From: Dryococelus australis
Taxonomy: Eukaryota; Arthropoda; Insecta; Phasmatodea; Phasmatidae
Assembly: GCA_029891345.1 (NCBI GenBank)
Contig: CM057003.1
Location: 15,354,709-15,418,708, forward strand
DNA: 64,000 nucleotides
Direction of reading: 5' to 3'
The position numbers and the translations under genes were made by a program. The notes beneath the pieces were generated by a model. It worked only from the letters and a program-made list of their open reading frames with translations, ran no database searches and had not been told where the DNA came from. Below are positions 23,347-33,648 of the stretch, one piece after another (position 1 is the first letter of the stretch; each line of letters starts with the position of its first letter).

Positions 23347-23630
23347 TAGAAACAAAAATTTCTCGAATTCATTTCAGGACAGGCTAGACTCTACAGACAT
23401 GCACATTTGACTTACTTTTCGCTAATGGATGGCAGTTCGTAAGACACGTCCAGGACGAATTTGAGCCAGTAACTGACCTCTAAGAAAACAAGATAAGAAT
23501 CCCGTGTTACCTGGTCCGAAGTATAAACTGGAGTTATCAGCCAATGAACAACTCACTGAGGCTCGACTATACAAAGGGTTGTGGAGTCCAGCTTGTTGCC
23601 AGATGAATCCGCGAGATTTCCGGGACTCTA
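23347..23630 (+). mobile_element. hAT-N copy with 8-bp TSD
   Basis: Begins TAGAAACAAAAATTTCTCG and ends CCGCGAGATTTCCGG, GACTCTA. The flanks ATTATGAT and ATCATGAT match in 7 of 8 positions. It shares the AGGCTAGACTCTACAG motif with other copies. Confidence 0.75.
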
Positions 23631-26153
23631 ATCATGATCGCAGGCAAGTCAAGTGTCAGTTCTCAAAGGAAATGTGCTGGGGTATTCTTGGGATGGTTAT
23701 GCATTTTCGTTAAATTTCCGTTATTTGGCTATATCGTTTTACACAATCGTTAAACAAGTCAACAACGTACCAGAAGAAAATTTTTACCATTTTGTTTGCT
23801 ACCACTTTATGAACTACATCTCAGCAAAAAAAGTTCCTCTATTTTTTTTTTAGTGTAGAAAATTCGGTTCTTCCATTGTTATACGGTAGATATTGACGAC
23901 TGATGATTCCCAGCTTTGTTAATTACCTTTTTTTTTTTTTTTTTTTTTTTTTTCTCCTGCTCTAATGACGCGTTCGTCTGAAATTCTAAACTTGGAATCC
24001 AGAAACCACAGACGAGAAGTTATAATTAGCGTCAACGAAAAGTAAAGAGAAATACTCTGGAAAAAGTTTCTTTCATTAAAAAGAACTGTAACTTCTGGAG
24101 TAGGAGAAGCTTAATGAGAAACAAGCCCCCGGCCCCAAATATAGTCCTTGAATCTACGAAACCGGAAACTTAAGTGAGAAGAAAAGCAGACGTTTCATCT
24201 TGAGGTAGTTGTAGAGCGCTTCTTGATACATAACATGGCGATAGTCACGTTAAATAAATTGTGCACACACGGAATCAACTACAGTACAATGAGAGAACAG
24301 CTGATATATATATATAATGTTTGTATAAGGACAGAAATATATTTAGTTACCCCATCAATATATTTTATTGAGTAAATAAAAAATGTGAGAACCAACTGAA
24401 ATTAATTTTGTTCATCTAAAAACACACACGTTAGAATAAAACCCTACTCTGCGTTACGCCAGAAGGAATTAGACTGTTGGCAGAATATTTTGTTGAATCA
24501 ACTGTATATATTTTCTTGGCCACTCGTTCGATCGTTTTCGTTCAAAAATATAGCTCGAAGAGTTTGTTTGTATTCTTTGTGGCAATTAGCATAGTAACAA
24601 CACTTAACTTAATGGTGCTATAAGCCCCCTAATCAAATAGTTCATCAGGGAACTAAGAATTAAAGTTGTAAGATATGACATAAGTATGTGTGCACTTTGT
24701 CATTATTTGAAATGCACATATTTAAAAACAAACAAACTTTATAAGTAGTCACATTAGTATAGATAGCTCAGACGAGCCGCTCTGGCCCTAAGGATCTGGG
24801 TTCGAGCCTAGGTCGGGATATAAATTGTTCTTATATTAACGGGAACTGTTTAATTTGCGTAGAACCAAACAAACTCTTAGTTGCACCAACCGAATATTTG
24901 CTTGGGCCAACCAGATAAGAACAACAAAAATAATTTGCTTGAACAACAAAATATTTCATTGCCCCGATACATACAATTAATTTCGTTGCGCAAAACAAAT
25001 TCAGTTCGATTAAAAAAAAAAAAAACTTTTTTCGGCGTGGGTGTTTATATCATAAAACCGATTATTACGTCTTAAAATCGATCATGTTTATGCGGGCGTT
25101 AAAGGAACACAAATCACGATAACGCTATTCACCAATTTGTTCTTTCATCTCATGTAGTTTGAAATTTTGCAACTTAACTAATTATAATTCCCAATTTTCA
25201 AGGTCGTTGTGGCTCCCCATTAATAATCACGATAGTTCATAGGTTGTATTATCTTCCAGCCCCATTTCCCATACCGTATTATCTCACAAAACGTGTACCT
25301 GGAGTTCACAATAATCCTGTATAAAATACGCAGAAAAATAAATTCAATGAGGGTTTTTTAAAATTCTCATTTGATGGCAATCGGATTGCAGGATTGATCA
25401 TTCACTGGTAAAGTTCTTATTCTTACTTAATATAATCAAAACGTCAGCATTTTGATGTGTTTCATTATTAGCGCCAACGTATTTTGTATAACGATTCAAA
25501 TGCTACTGTTTTGAATGCACGAACGTTACAGGTTTGCAAAATAAATCGGCTATTTGTGAATTAGCAAGTTGTGCTTCGAGTTCTGTTTACAACATTTTCC
25601 CCCTGTATGAGCATTATTTCGTCGCACAGCATGTTTATCACGGGGTCCTACAACGGAAAGCACTGTTGACGGATAATGACGGACGGATTATGTAACTATA
25701 AAACTTAGTTTTACACCTTAAGGTGCAGTAGTCTGCAAGGAAGTTACGCATTGTTTACTTGTGTTTCTGCTTCAATTGTAACCATTAGAATAGATCAATT
25801 GAGAGGAATACAGAAAACGTCTGTGTTTAGGAATGAAAATTTTGAATGATGATATTTATAAAATGTCATATTGAACGGCAGCACTTTTGTGGAGATGAGG
25901 GGGGGGGGGGGAAGGTTGCCGAATGAGTTAAACAGGGTAACACACTATACTTCGTTATTTTGTCCTGTGAAAACACAGTTATTATTTCTCGTGGTGATAT
26001 TGAAATATTCTTTGCAAACTTTAGGAGACGTGTTGACGCATTCCAAATGTATTAGTTTGCTTGCAAAATTTTGTTTCGATTATAAAAGTTTACTGCATTT
26101 GTATATTTAAGTTAATGCAATTTTACTGTAATTCCACTGTGTTTCATGTACTA
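23631..26153. other. Unassigned, mostly AT-rich
   Basis: A 24-bp T run lies near 23929 and a G run near 25901. A tRNA-like fragment at 24762-24822 has a box-A-like TAGCTCAGACGAG and a box-B match GGTTCGAGCC. It is too short to fold as a full tRNA, so it is probably a SINE head remnant. No coding sequence was recognised. Confidence 0.45.
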
Positions 26154-26852
26154 TAGTCTATTTGTGGTTTCTTTACTCTTTTTGAACTAAACATTTGAAA
26201 AATCACCCCATGTATGATGTTGGTTGTTTCCTAAATATTCCATGTATGACAAGCGTTTTATACTTCTGTAAACATATAAGTATATTATTTTTGTTTAAAT
26301 TTAACTTTGACTTATATTTTATCTGTAAATTATAATTTTTGAAATTTATAACTAGGGATAGGTAGAATTCGCGAGTTCAATGACCTGTAGGCTAGACTCC
26401 ACAGTCATGTGTATATTCGAGCCAGAGATGTTTGTTTATTGGCTGCTGCCCCATAGAGTAGCCAGTGTTACTTCACACCTGGCAATATGGCACTTGCTAC
26501 TTGTTTCCCTGCAAGCCTGCTATTGGCTCAGAGTCGTCCAGGGCGTGTCTAATAAACTGCGGTCCAATTGCAAAGACAACTTCAGTGTACACGTGTTTGA
26601 CGTCTGTCTTGTCCTGAAATGAACTCGCGAGATGTTCCTATCCCTATTTATAACTAATGTGAATAACTACAGTGATGAAATATGTATGTTGGCAATGGCT
26701 AGTAAGAAATAGTTCATATGGAAAATATTACTACACTGAGTGCGTCCGAATGCGATGGGTTGGCCTTCTGGTGTATTTCGCAAATTTTGTTTGTGTGAGG
26801 CGGAGAAAATATCAGGGCTTCAGAAAAGTAGTAAGTAACCGTGAATGGAGTA
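26154..26852 (+). mobile_element. MITE-C copy carrying a nested hAT-N
   Basis: Flanked by TA (26152-26153 and 26853-26854). It starts TAGTCTATTTGTGG and ends CCGTGAATGGAGTA. The MITE-C interior is split by the hAT-N at 26353-26646. Confidence 0.85.
26353..26646 (+). mobile_element. hAT-N nested in MITE-C with perfect 8-bp TSD
   Basis: The termini are TAGGGATAGG and CCTATCCCTA, followed inward by GAATTCGCGAG and its partial inverse. TTTATAAC flanks both sides exactly (26345-26352 and 26647-26654). This is 294 bp of non-coding sequence. Confidence 0.9.
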
Positions 26853-26854
26853 TA

Positions 26855-28129
26855 TTGGATTTTCTGCACGTTTTTTTATTGAACCACAAACGCAGTTTTA
26901 TTTTAATAATGTTATTTCCCCGAGTTTTAAAGCACGCTTCGGTGTCAAATGTAGTCGGTAAATTATACACATTGGACAAAGCTATGGTAACGAAATAGCG
27001 CGGGGGTTCACGGATATTTTTTATATTTCACGGTTAGTAAAATTGCCTTTATTTTTGCCAGGGACCTTTGGTCTCAGAAACGGGAGAAGAGTCCATGTCG
27101 GCAACATGCTGACATGACCAGAATTTATAATTGAAAGAATTCAAACGTTAAAACGTGAATATCACAAGGTATTGTAATGCCTCAAATAACCGCTACTTAC
27201 TCCTGTCACAGTTATCTATGTTTATTTTTTTAATGTATTTGTAAACGTGATATTTTATTTATTATTTGTTTCTGGCAGATATATTTTATTTACTCCAGCT
27301 CTAATTCGTATTATTAATTGCAACTTGTTTTTAATATAAAAAATGGCATTTCCATGTGTTTGTTTTTGGAAGTCTTCCTGTTTTCATTCACAAAGTAAAT
27401 GTTATGTGGGCCGCTTTGCATAGAGGAATTTGTAGTAAATGTTGTGTGGGCCGCTTTGCATAGAGGAATTTGTTGGTTGGTTGCTATGGTAACGCAAGAT
27501 GGGCGCGGAGGTTTAAAGGCTTTTAGCCACCTTGGTATTTCCGTCAGGCTGGCGACGGCCTAGTGGGTCGTAGGCCTGCGAGATATTTTATTTTGCCCGT
27601 TAATTGGCCAAGTCGCATTCAGGAATGCAAATTGCCGACAGGGCGAAGACGCGCGGCATCTGAAAAGGGATGATTCAAGTCTGTACGCGCTAATTACGCC
27701 GATTATATTTAAAGCCAAGGTTGAGCTACCGCGATCGCGTGTGGTAGGCTATGGTAGGGGATTTAGTGACGTACCTAAGGCTCGATAGCCTTGCGAGGGA
27801 AGACCTAGTCCCACGACCAGCGGAACCAGCTACAGAAGATATCAAGATACGTTACAGCGATTAAGATTTATTTAAGCTGAGTAGGCTGAATTTTCGACAC
27901 AGCGACTACGCCTGTAAAATAATTAATGATTTCTGAGAAACTAATCTAGCTTACGTCACGCCACTTGGATCTCCCTTTGTTGTTGAAGTTGCTTTACCTA
28001 TGTGGCTAAGGAGCTCTGAACTGAAATATCATGTTTGCCCAACTGAGTCAATGTGAGAAAATTATTTATTAATATAATTTACATATCACTGAATAATTTA
28101 AATAAACCGAAAATGGTGTATAGGTACCT
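26855..28129. other. Unassigned; small duplication and a GC-rich patch
   Basis: A 40-bp unit containing TGTGGGCCGCTTTGCATAG is tandemly duplicated at 27395-27474. The stretch 27480-27860 is richer in GC, with TAATTAC and other homeodomain-like cores. It could be conserved non-coding DNA, which is inference only. Confidence 0.4.
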
Positions 28130-28450
28130 TGAGGAGAGTCCATTTTTACGCCCAAATTTCATGTTTTTACCCCGAATTTCAAGCTTTTTTTCGTCAGTGT
28201 TCAAACTTTTTGCCCCCCCCCCCCCAAAGTTCATGCTTGTTACCCCCGAATTTCATGTTTTTTACCTCGAATTTCACGCTCGAATTTCAGCCCCCAAAAA
28301 AATCCTGCGAGAGTCGAGCACGCAAGATTTAGACCCAAAATCAAGCAATTTTACCTCAAAATAAAGCAAATTTATGGAATTTCAAGCAAATTTTCACGTT
28401 TTCTAGAAATACGAATTTTGTAAGCAAGCAAGTAAATTTAGGCCAAAATC
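28130..28450. repeat. Degenerate CGAATTTCATG-type repeat
   Basis: Variants of CGAATTTCA(TG) followed by TTTTTTACCC recur six or more times with irregular spacing, then AATCAAGCAA/TTTCAAGCAA variants follow. A 13-bp C run interrupts it near 28214. It borders the Polinton remnant on the left. Confidence 0.5.
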
Positions 28451-28500
28451 AAGCTAAATAAGCTACACTCAAGTGAAATATTGAAAAGACAATTCATAGT

Positions 28501-28711
28501 TTAAATGTGAAGATCTACTAACTTTTTAAAAACTTCTTCTATCTTCTCAAAGTCGTTACCTATTACACGAAATACATATTTATCGTCAAAGTTTTCGAAG
28601 AGTGTTAATTGTAAACTTAGTAGATTTCGATGAAATTTGTAAACTAAATCTTTGATTTCGTTAGAACCATTATATAATTTATAGGAAGGCGTAGTTGATT
28701 TACAACCTTCT
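28501..28711 (-). pseudogene. Small Polinton-associated ORF fragment, unrecognised
   Basis: A minus-strand frame of about 66 codons ends with TAA at 28503-28501, with a C-terminus FEKIEEVFKKLVDLHI. No ATG is seen. It lies downstream of the capsid-like gene on the same strand, separated by a hairpin at 28722-28760. The function is not recognised. It may be a small tail gene of the element or the end of a larger one. Confidence 0.45.
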
Positions 28712-28721
28712 TAAAAATTTA

Positions 28722-28760
28722 TATAAATAAAAATGCCTGTTTTAGGCATTTTTATTTATA
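28722..28760. terminator. Perfect 17-bp hairpin
   Basis: Arms TATAAATAAAAATGCCT and AGGCATTTTTATTTATA pair perfectly around a 5-nt loop GTTTT. It lies about 130 bp beyond the stop of the minus-strand capsid-like gene and just before the next minus-strand fragment. The perfect arms stand out in otherwise decayed DNA. A transcription or 3'-end signal is inferred from position only. Confidence 0.5.
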
Positions 28761-28888
28761 AAAGAAAAAATTATTTATAATTATATTTCTTATTCGATAA
28801 AACAACTTAGCAATACATCTTAAAATTGGTATTAAAATATGAAAACTTTTGTTGATTCTTCCATTTATTAATTTAAAAATATACATTT

Positions 28889-30190
28889 TCAGTAATTATC
28901 TTCAGTAATTCTTTCTTTCAAATAATCATAAGTAAGATTTCGTTTACTAATTAAAACTACATTACAAATGGTACCTGCTTCAACATTTTTATTAAAATCA
29001 GCACTAATTTTTATATTTGTTTCTTCTTTAACTACAGTTGTTTTTCTATACAAGCAATCAATCATAAACAACGGTCTTTGCCCAAAAATTGAATAATAAT
29101 TGAGATTGCCTTCGAAGTTTACAGTTGGTTTATAATAAAGTCCATTATTTCTACACATGGTACCTCTGTTTTGTTTTTGAATTTCTAAGATCACTATAGG
29201 CAAGGAACATTTTATCACAAAGACCATTTTCAGCATCTAGATTCCAATTTTCTTTTGGAAAAATTTCATTTCTACCATTTTTAACACAAATACTCTTCAC
29301 ATTACAATGGTCAAACACAGAAGCGTGGACATACTGTTCAGCACGACTTTTTATATTATTTTGAAAGCCTACAATTACAAAATCGGGCAAGTCAAATTGT
29401 AAATTATTAAACTGATATTTTATATGAAAGTTAAAAACAGTTGTCCTAACAGGGCCTTATTTTTATAAAAATTGCCAATAATCTAAACTAATAGGAATTT
29501 TAGGGTGTTTGCATATTTTTTTCTTTGATTGCAATTGCTGTGTTAGATTCCTATTCAACAATAGGCCACATAATTTATAATTTTTCAATTACAACTTTAC
29601 CCGGACCAGCATAGCTTTTCTGAACCGCACCATCTGAATTTTTTGTTTCATAAACAAATAAATAGTTGTTATCAGATGAATTTCTAAAAAAAAGAAAAGT
29701 TATTTTATAACCGCCTTTCCAATAAATTTCCTTGTTGTCATGAATAAAACCAAGCAAATATCTAAGAGGATACGTTATTTCATGAACAGATTTTACTCGA
29801 TATTTATTATCAACACCAGAAAATTCTAAATAATTTTGTTCACCTGGTGATCTTAATAAAACATTCATTATTGTTGATGGTATACCTGGATTATCAACAG
29901 CTTCAATAATATTTCCATGTTTTGAGATTTATACTCTAGAAAATTGACAAGGAAAAATGTTCGAACAAACATCAATATCGTCTTATTTTACATAATTTTC
30001 CGTATCTCCAACCTTATCTCTCTTTTGTATTTATATTGCTCATAAAAATAAGCATCATTTGGAAAAGGAAACCACATCTCCTGTAGGAATATCACATCCA
30101 ATTCTATTATTGTAAACATTTAAATTCCCCCTAGTTTGATCAGTTGGGGGGAAAAGTTTGTCTCTCGAAACTCTCAATACTTTTATAACT
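28889..30190 (-). pseudogene. Polinton major capsid-like protein, broken
   Basis: The minus-strand product appears in at least four frame-shifted blocks: about 30190-30020, about 30000-29575, about 29560-29400 and about 29400-28889. Recognisable conserved elements are IGCDIPTGDVV near the N-terminal part, NPGIPSTI, LRYLLGFIHD, then LPDFVIVGFQNN, and NLD with YSD further on. The order and the PDFVIVGFQ motif match the arthropod Polinton capsid family often labelled F54H12.2-like, which has the double jelly-roll fold. In-frame stops occur at several points, including between NYVK and DDIDV, and a frameshift lies near 29155-29180. The final residues are ITEDNY. Confidence 0.75.
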
Positions 30191-30309
30191 CACTTATAAG
30201 TAAAAAAAAAGTATATATAATGAGAGATTTGAAGAACATTTCTTGAGTTAAATTACTCATCGACAGATACAAAAATTATAAAAAACCCCACGAAGTGGAA
30301 TATAAAAAA

Positions 30310-30940
30310 ATAAGAAATGTCTACCTTTAACTGACGAATTACGAAATATTGGTAAAATAAAAAAAGTAGAACAAGTACGCAAAGAGAACAAATATTTAAT
30401 AACAACTCTAGTTCCAGATGTGGAAAAAAATTTAGATTATCCACCAACACAAGAAGAAACGTCATTTGAAAGAGAATTATTCTCAGAACAAAATATCTTA
30501 ATTCGGAAGATAAATTTCAAAAAAGAATAAATGTTTTTGACACTCAATGTGGTTTACGTGCAGGACAAAATTCTTACTTAGGCAATACTCAAGTAAAGAT
30601 AGGCGATGATAAAATATCTGTTAAAAATAAAGAAAATTAATTTACGGAAGGACTTTCTAATTTGTTAACAAAAGAAAAAGAAGATCTTAAGGACAATTTC
30701 ACAGATAATGACTATGATAACTACACGGAAACTGTTTTAGATACCAATGTTGCAATCCAAGAAAGAAAATAAACTCGAATAGAAGTTGGAAATACAGAAA
30801 AATAATTAGACCAATTTATCATAACTATGTAAAAGAATCACAATCAAGAACAACACCAAACACACCAGAAATAATTATCTCTCCAAGAACTCCTAGATCT
30901 GGAGAAGGTATACAAAAATACAATAGCTTACCAAAAGAAT
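30310..30940 (+). pseudogene. Conserved arthropod Polinton ORF, N-terminal part, broken
   Basis: The plus-strand frames read LPLTDELRNIGKIKKVEQ, then after a frameshift a block with GLRAGQNSYLGNTQVKIGDD followed by FTEGLSNLLTKEKEDL, then a low-complexity linker with SPRTPRSGEG and YVWMDDV. The block (a short basic sequence, IGD, then GL..LLT(R/K)) resembles an uncharacterised protein repeatedly found in arthropod Polintons, with which the PLA2-like domain can be fused. In-frame stops follow KEN, QERK and NTEK. The function is unknown. Confidence 0.6.
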
Positions 30941-31506
30941 ATGTCTGGATGGATGATGTTAGAAAAATTAACTAATGGATTTTTAGTTATACACGGCGAA
31001 GAAAATTCTGGAAATAATAGTTATTGCAATGAAAAAGTAAGTATAATGAATATGTTGAACAATAAATTTCCTGTTTTTGTTGTTGATAATCCAAAAGGAA
31101 TTCCATACCTTATAAGAGTTTTAAATGCAATTCCGCACTCATTTTGGAAATCTGAACACCACGGCAAAGGAATAATTAATTGGACATTAAATAATTTAAA
31201 TTAACCCGAAATGCATTTTCCCGGTTATAATTATTGTGGACCATTTACAAAATTAAATGGAAGATTGGAAAGAGGTGACACAGGAATAAATAAAGTTGAT
31301 GGAACATGCAAATATCACGATATTGCTTATAGAGATCATAAAGATCTATAATCTAGCCATGAATCTAATAGAATTTTACAAAAAGAAGCGAAAGAAATTA
31401 TGTTAGATAAAAACACACCAATTGGTGGAAAAATTGCTTCTGCTGCTGTTGCTTCAACAGTGTTTACAAAAAGAAAATTAGGTTGGGGAATTAAAATGTT
31501 TTATTA
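30941..31506 (+). pseudogene. Phospholipase A2-like domain of the Polinton, two stops
   Basis: One frame runs throughout, broken only by TAA at 31202 and TAA at about 31351. The first part contains VVDNPKGIPYLIRVLNAIP and GKGIINWTLNNLN. The second part has PGYNYCGPFTKL, the calcium-binding-loop type motif, and DGTCKYHDIAY with the His-Asp active-site pair. The same PLA2 type occurs in parvovirus VP1 and in Polintons. The end reads KRKLGWGIKMFY. Continuity of frame across the first stop indicates that the two parts were one protein. A role in entry or capsid function is known for the parvoviral relative and is only inferred here. Confidence 0.8.
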
Positions 31507-31826
31507 ATTAATTATATATTTTACTTATAAATGAAGATAACAACCATAACTTTCGATATTCCCTTTGGGGAATTAAAATGTTTTATTAATTATATATATA
31601 TATTTTACTTATAAATGAAGATAACAACCATAACTTTCTATATTCTCTTTGGGGAATTAAAATGCTTTATTAATTATATATATAGTTTACTTATAAATTA
31701 AGATAACAACCATAACTTTCGATATTCCCTTTGGGGAACTAAAATGTGTTATTAATTATATATATATTTTACTTATAAATGAAGATAACAACCATAACTT
31801 TCGATATTCCCTTTGGGGAATTAAAA
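31483..31826 (+). repeat. Four 82-84-bp tandem copies of a gene junction
   Basis: Units start at 31483, 31565, 31649 and 31731, and each begins TTGGGGAATTAAAA. The same 14-mer occurs a fifth time at 31813. Each unit contains the PLA2 gene's end, an AT-rich spacer and the first codons of the next gene (MKITTITF), so start codons exist at 31531, 31615 and 31779. The third has decayed to ATT at 31697. Confidence 0.95.
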
Positions 31827-32161
31827 GATTTGGGTATAGATAAATTTTTAACAAACGATCAAATTGGAGAAAAAATAAAAAAATTGAAAGAAGGTAAAAG
31901 TTTCAAATTAACTTTATCACTACCAACAGTCAAAAATATTGGCCAAAGAAAAATCTGGAAGGAATTGTTCCTATTATACTTGCTGCTTTAGGAACACTTG
32001 GCGCCTTAGCTGGAGGAGGTAGTGCAATTTACAATTCTGTTGAACAAACCAGATAAAATAAAAAAGAATTAGAAGAAGGACAGAGACACAGTTTGGTAAT
32101 GGAAAATAAAGCTGGAAGTGGTTTTGTTGCAAAAAAGAGGGGAAGGTCAAAACATTTTTGA
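31779..32161 (+). pseudogene. Polinton minor capsid-like protein, frameshifted
   Basis: Starts MKITTITFDIPFGELKDLGI and continues FLTNDQIGEKIKKLKEGKSF. A frameshift near 31945 is followed by a hydrophobic Gly/Ala-rich segment (GIVPIILAALGTLGALAGGG), then AIYNSVEQ, a stop, KKELEEGQRHSL, and a basic tail KKRGR. This layout (short N-terminal domain, one membrane-like segment, basic C-terminus) is that of the Polinton protein compared with adenovirus minor capsid/pX proteins. The start is the last of several duplicated ATGs. Confidence 0.7.
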
Positions 32162-32179
32162 ACGTATCGCCATTATCTA

Positions 32180-32530
32180 ATATCGATATGGAAAAATATG
32201 TAAAACTATTAAATATAAAAGAATTCAGAAATTTTTACATGATGACGAATTACCGAAAAAATATGCTCAAAAATGAGTGTTCTGTGGTAAATTTCGACAT
32301 TTAAACAAATCCTGGCACTCGCTGAGTTTGCTATTTTGAAGAAAACAACGATGTTTACTATTCAGACTCATTTGGAGGCAATATTCCTAATAATTTAATT
32401 AATTATTTCAAAAACAGAAATGTTTATTACAATGATGATCGAATTCAGAGTTTTGATTCAGTTATTTGTGGACATCTATGTTTAATCGTATTACATCTTT
32501 TTTCGAGATAATTTAAGTTTAATGATATAA
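32180..32530 (+). pseudogene. Adenain-like cysteine protease, catalytic His lost
   Basis: The product begins DMEKYVKLLNIKEFRNFYM, is frame-broken around 32240, then reads NECSVVNFD, NPGT, CYFEENNDVYYSDSFGG and ICGHLCL. Adenovirus-type (Ulp1-clan) proteases have a GTHW His motif, an Asp in DSFG, and the nucleophile Cys in CGHLCL. Here the Asp and Cys motifs remain. The His codon reads Arg (CGC) and the following Trp codon is TGA, so activity is impossible. In Polintons this enzyme is thought to process capsid proteins. Confidence 0.8.
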
Positions 32531-32539
32531 TTTATATGT

Positions 32540-33340
32540 TAGTATAGGACAGGTAAAAATGGGAAACCATTGATCAAATCATTAAGTAAAAATTTTGTCA
32601 CTAGTGCCTATGCTTTAAGATCAAATGTAGATTCAAAATGCAATTCCGTTGTTTCTTCTTTACAGAGTGAACTATCCAACTGTTTTGATTATACAAAATC
32701 TTATGTTTCTTTTCTAGGAAGTAGAATTGTTAAAATAGGCGAACCTATAAATAATAAAGACTCGGTCAATAAAAGATTTTTTTGCTATACATATAGTAGA
32801 TTATGTATTACAAAAGGATGTAGATGCGAAATACAATACTATTATTCCTGATTATGCTTTAAAAGAGGATATACATTTACGATACAGTAATACTATTGCT
32901 GATTATATAAAATGAATAAATAATGCAAAGCAGGCACTAAAAAAGGAAGTAGATTCAAAATATAAAACTGTTGTTTCTGGCTACGCTTTAAAAACAGATG
33001 TATATTCAAAATGCAATACTATTGTTTCTGCTTTACGAGATGAACTTAGTCTGTTGTATAAACAAAAAATTTACTATGTTTCTATTAAAAATAGTAAAAT
33101 TAATAATATGGCTGATCCCGTAGCCGGAAAAGATGCGGCCAGTAAAAGATATTTCGATAAAGAAATAGCTGATAAATTGCAAAATTTAAACAAATCTATT
33201 TTGAATAATTGTGATACACTTGTTAACACAAAAGTTGAGAAAATCAAAGAAGACTCCGATAAAGAATTAGATGTTAGATTGCAAACTTTAAACTCGAAAG
33301 TTGAAAAATTTAAGGAAGATAAATCTCATATATTTTAGTT
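32540..33340 (+). pseudogene. Fibre-like coiled-coil protein with phage-tail-like motif
   Basis: Repeats of the type YALK-DV-SK-NTIVS occur about four times (near 32608, 32820, 32940 and 32990), separated by stops and frameshifts. Two longer modules follow the pattern (I/V)-(K/N)-(I/N)-G/A-(E/D)-P then KD...K-(R)-(Y/F)-F: KIGEPINNKDSVNKRFF near 32740 and NNMADPVAGKDAASKRYFD near 33105. The second resembles the N-(P)-(D)AA-(T/S)K-Y-(V)D motif of phage tail fibres. The final part is Lys/Glu-rich coiled coil. A trimeric fibre is an inference. Confidence 0.6.
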
Positions 33341-33349
33341 ACGTGGAAA

Positions 33350-33558
33350 GTGAAATAAAAATAATAATGTCTTTCGCATAGACGATGATTTAAATTTCTT
33401 TTATTTTTTGATGTATTATACTGTTTATAAAATAATTACTGACAGTTTACCTGATGATACTCTATATGTTATTAAGGGAATAACAAAAAGAGATTACAGT
33501 AACCCGTTTAATGTTAACAGAGGTGAGTTTCAAACTTTTAAAATTAAAAAAAATTAAC
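33350..33558 (+). pseudogene. Polinton-associated fragment, unrecognised
   Basis: A 65-70 codon frame without ATG reads NNNVFRIDDDLNFFYFLM and ends PFNVNRGEFQTFKIKKN. It follows the fibre-like gene in the same direction and may be its C-terminal part after a frameshift. No family was recognised. Confidence 0.4.
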
Positions 33559-33648
33559 TTTCTAATTATTTTGTTGATGGAATGTTGACTACAATAGGAG
33601 TATTCTTGAAATATAAAGATTAACTATATATATATATATTACTTTTAA

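Noticed and set aside
24762..24822. tRNA gene
   Set aside because: Box-A- and box-B-like motifs are present, but the segment is too short and no acceptor stem pairs. More likely a SINE head remnant.
26672..26998. 108-residue protein
   Set aside because: Most of it lies inside MITE-C, which is non-coding in all copies.
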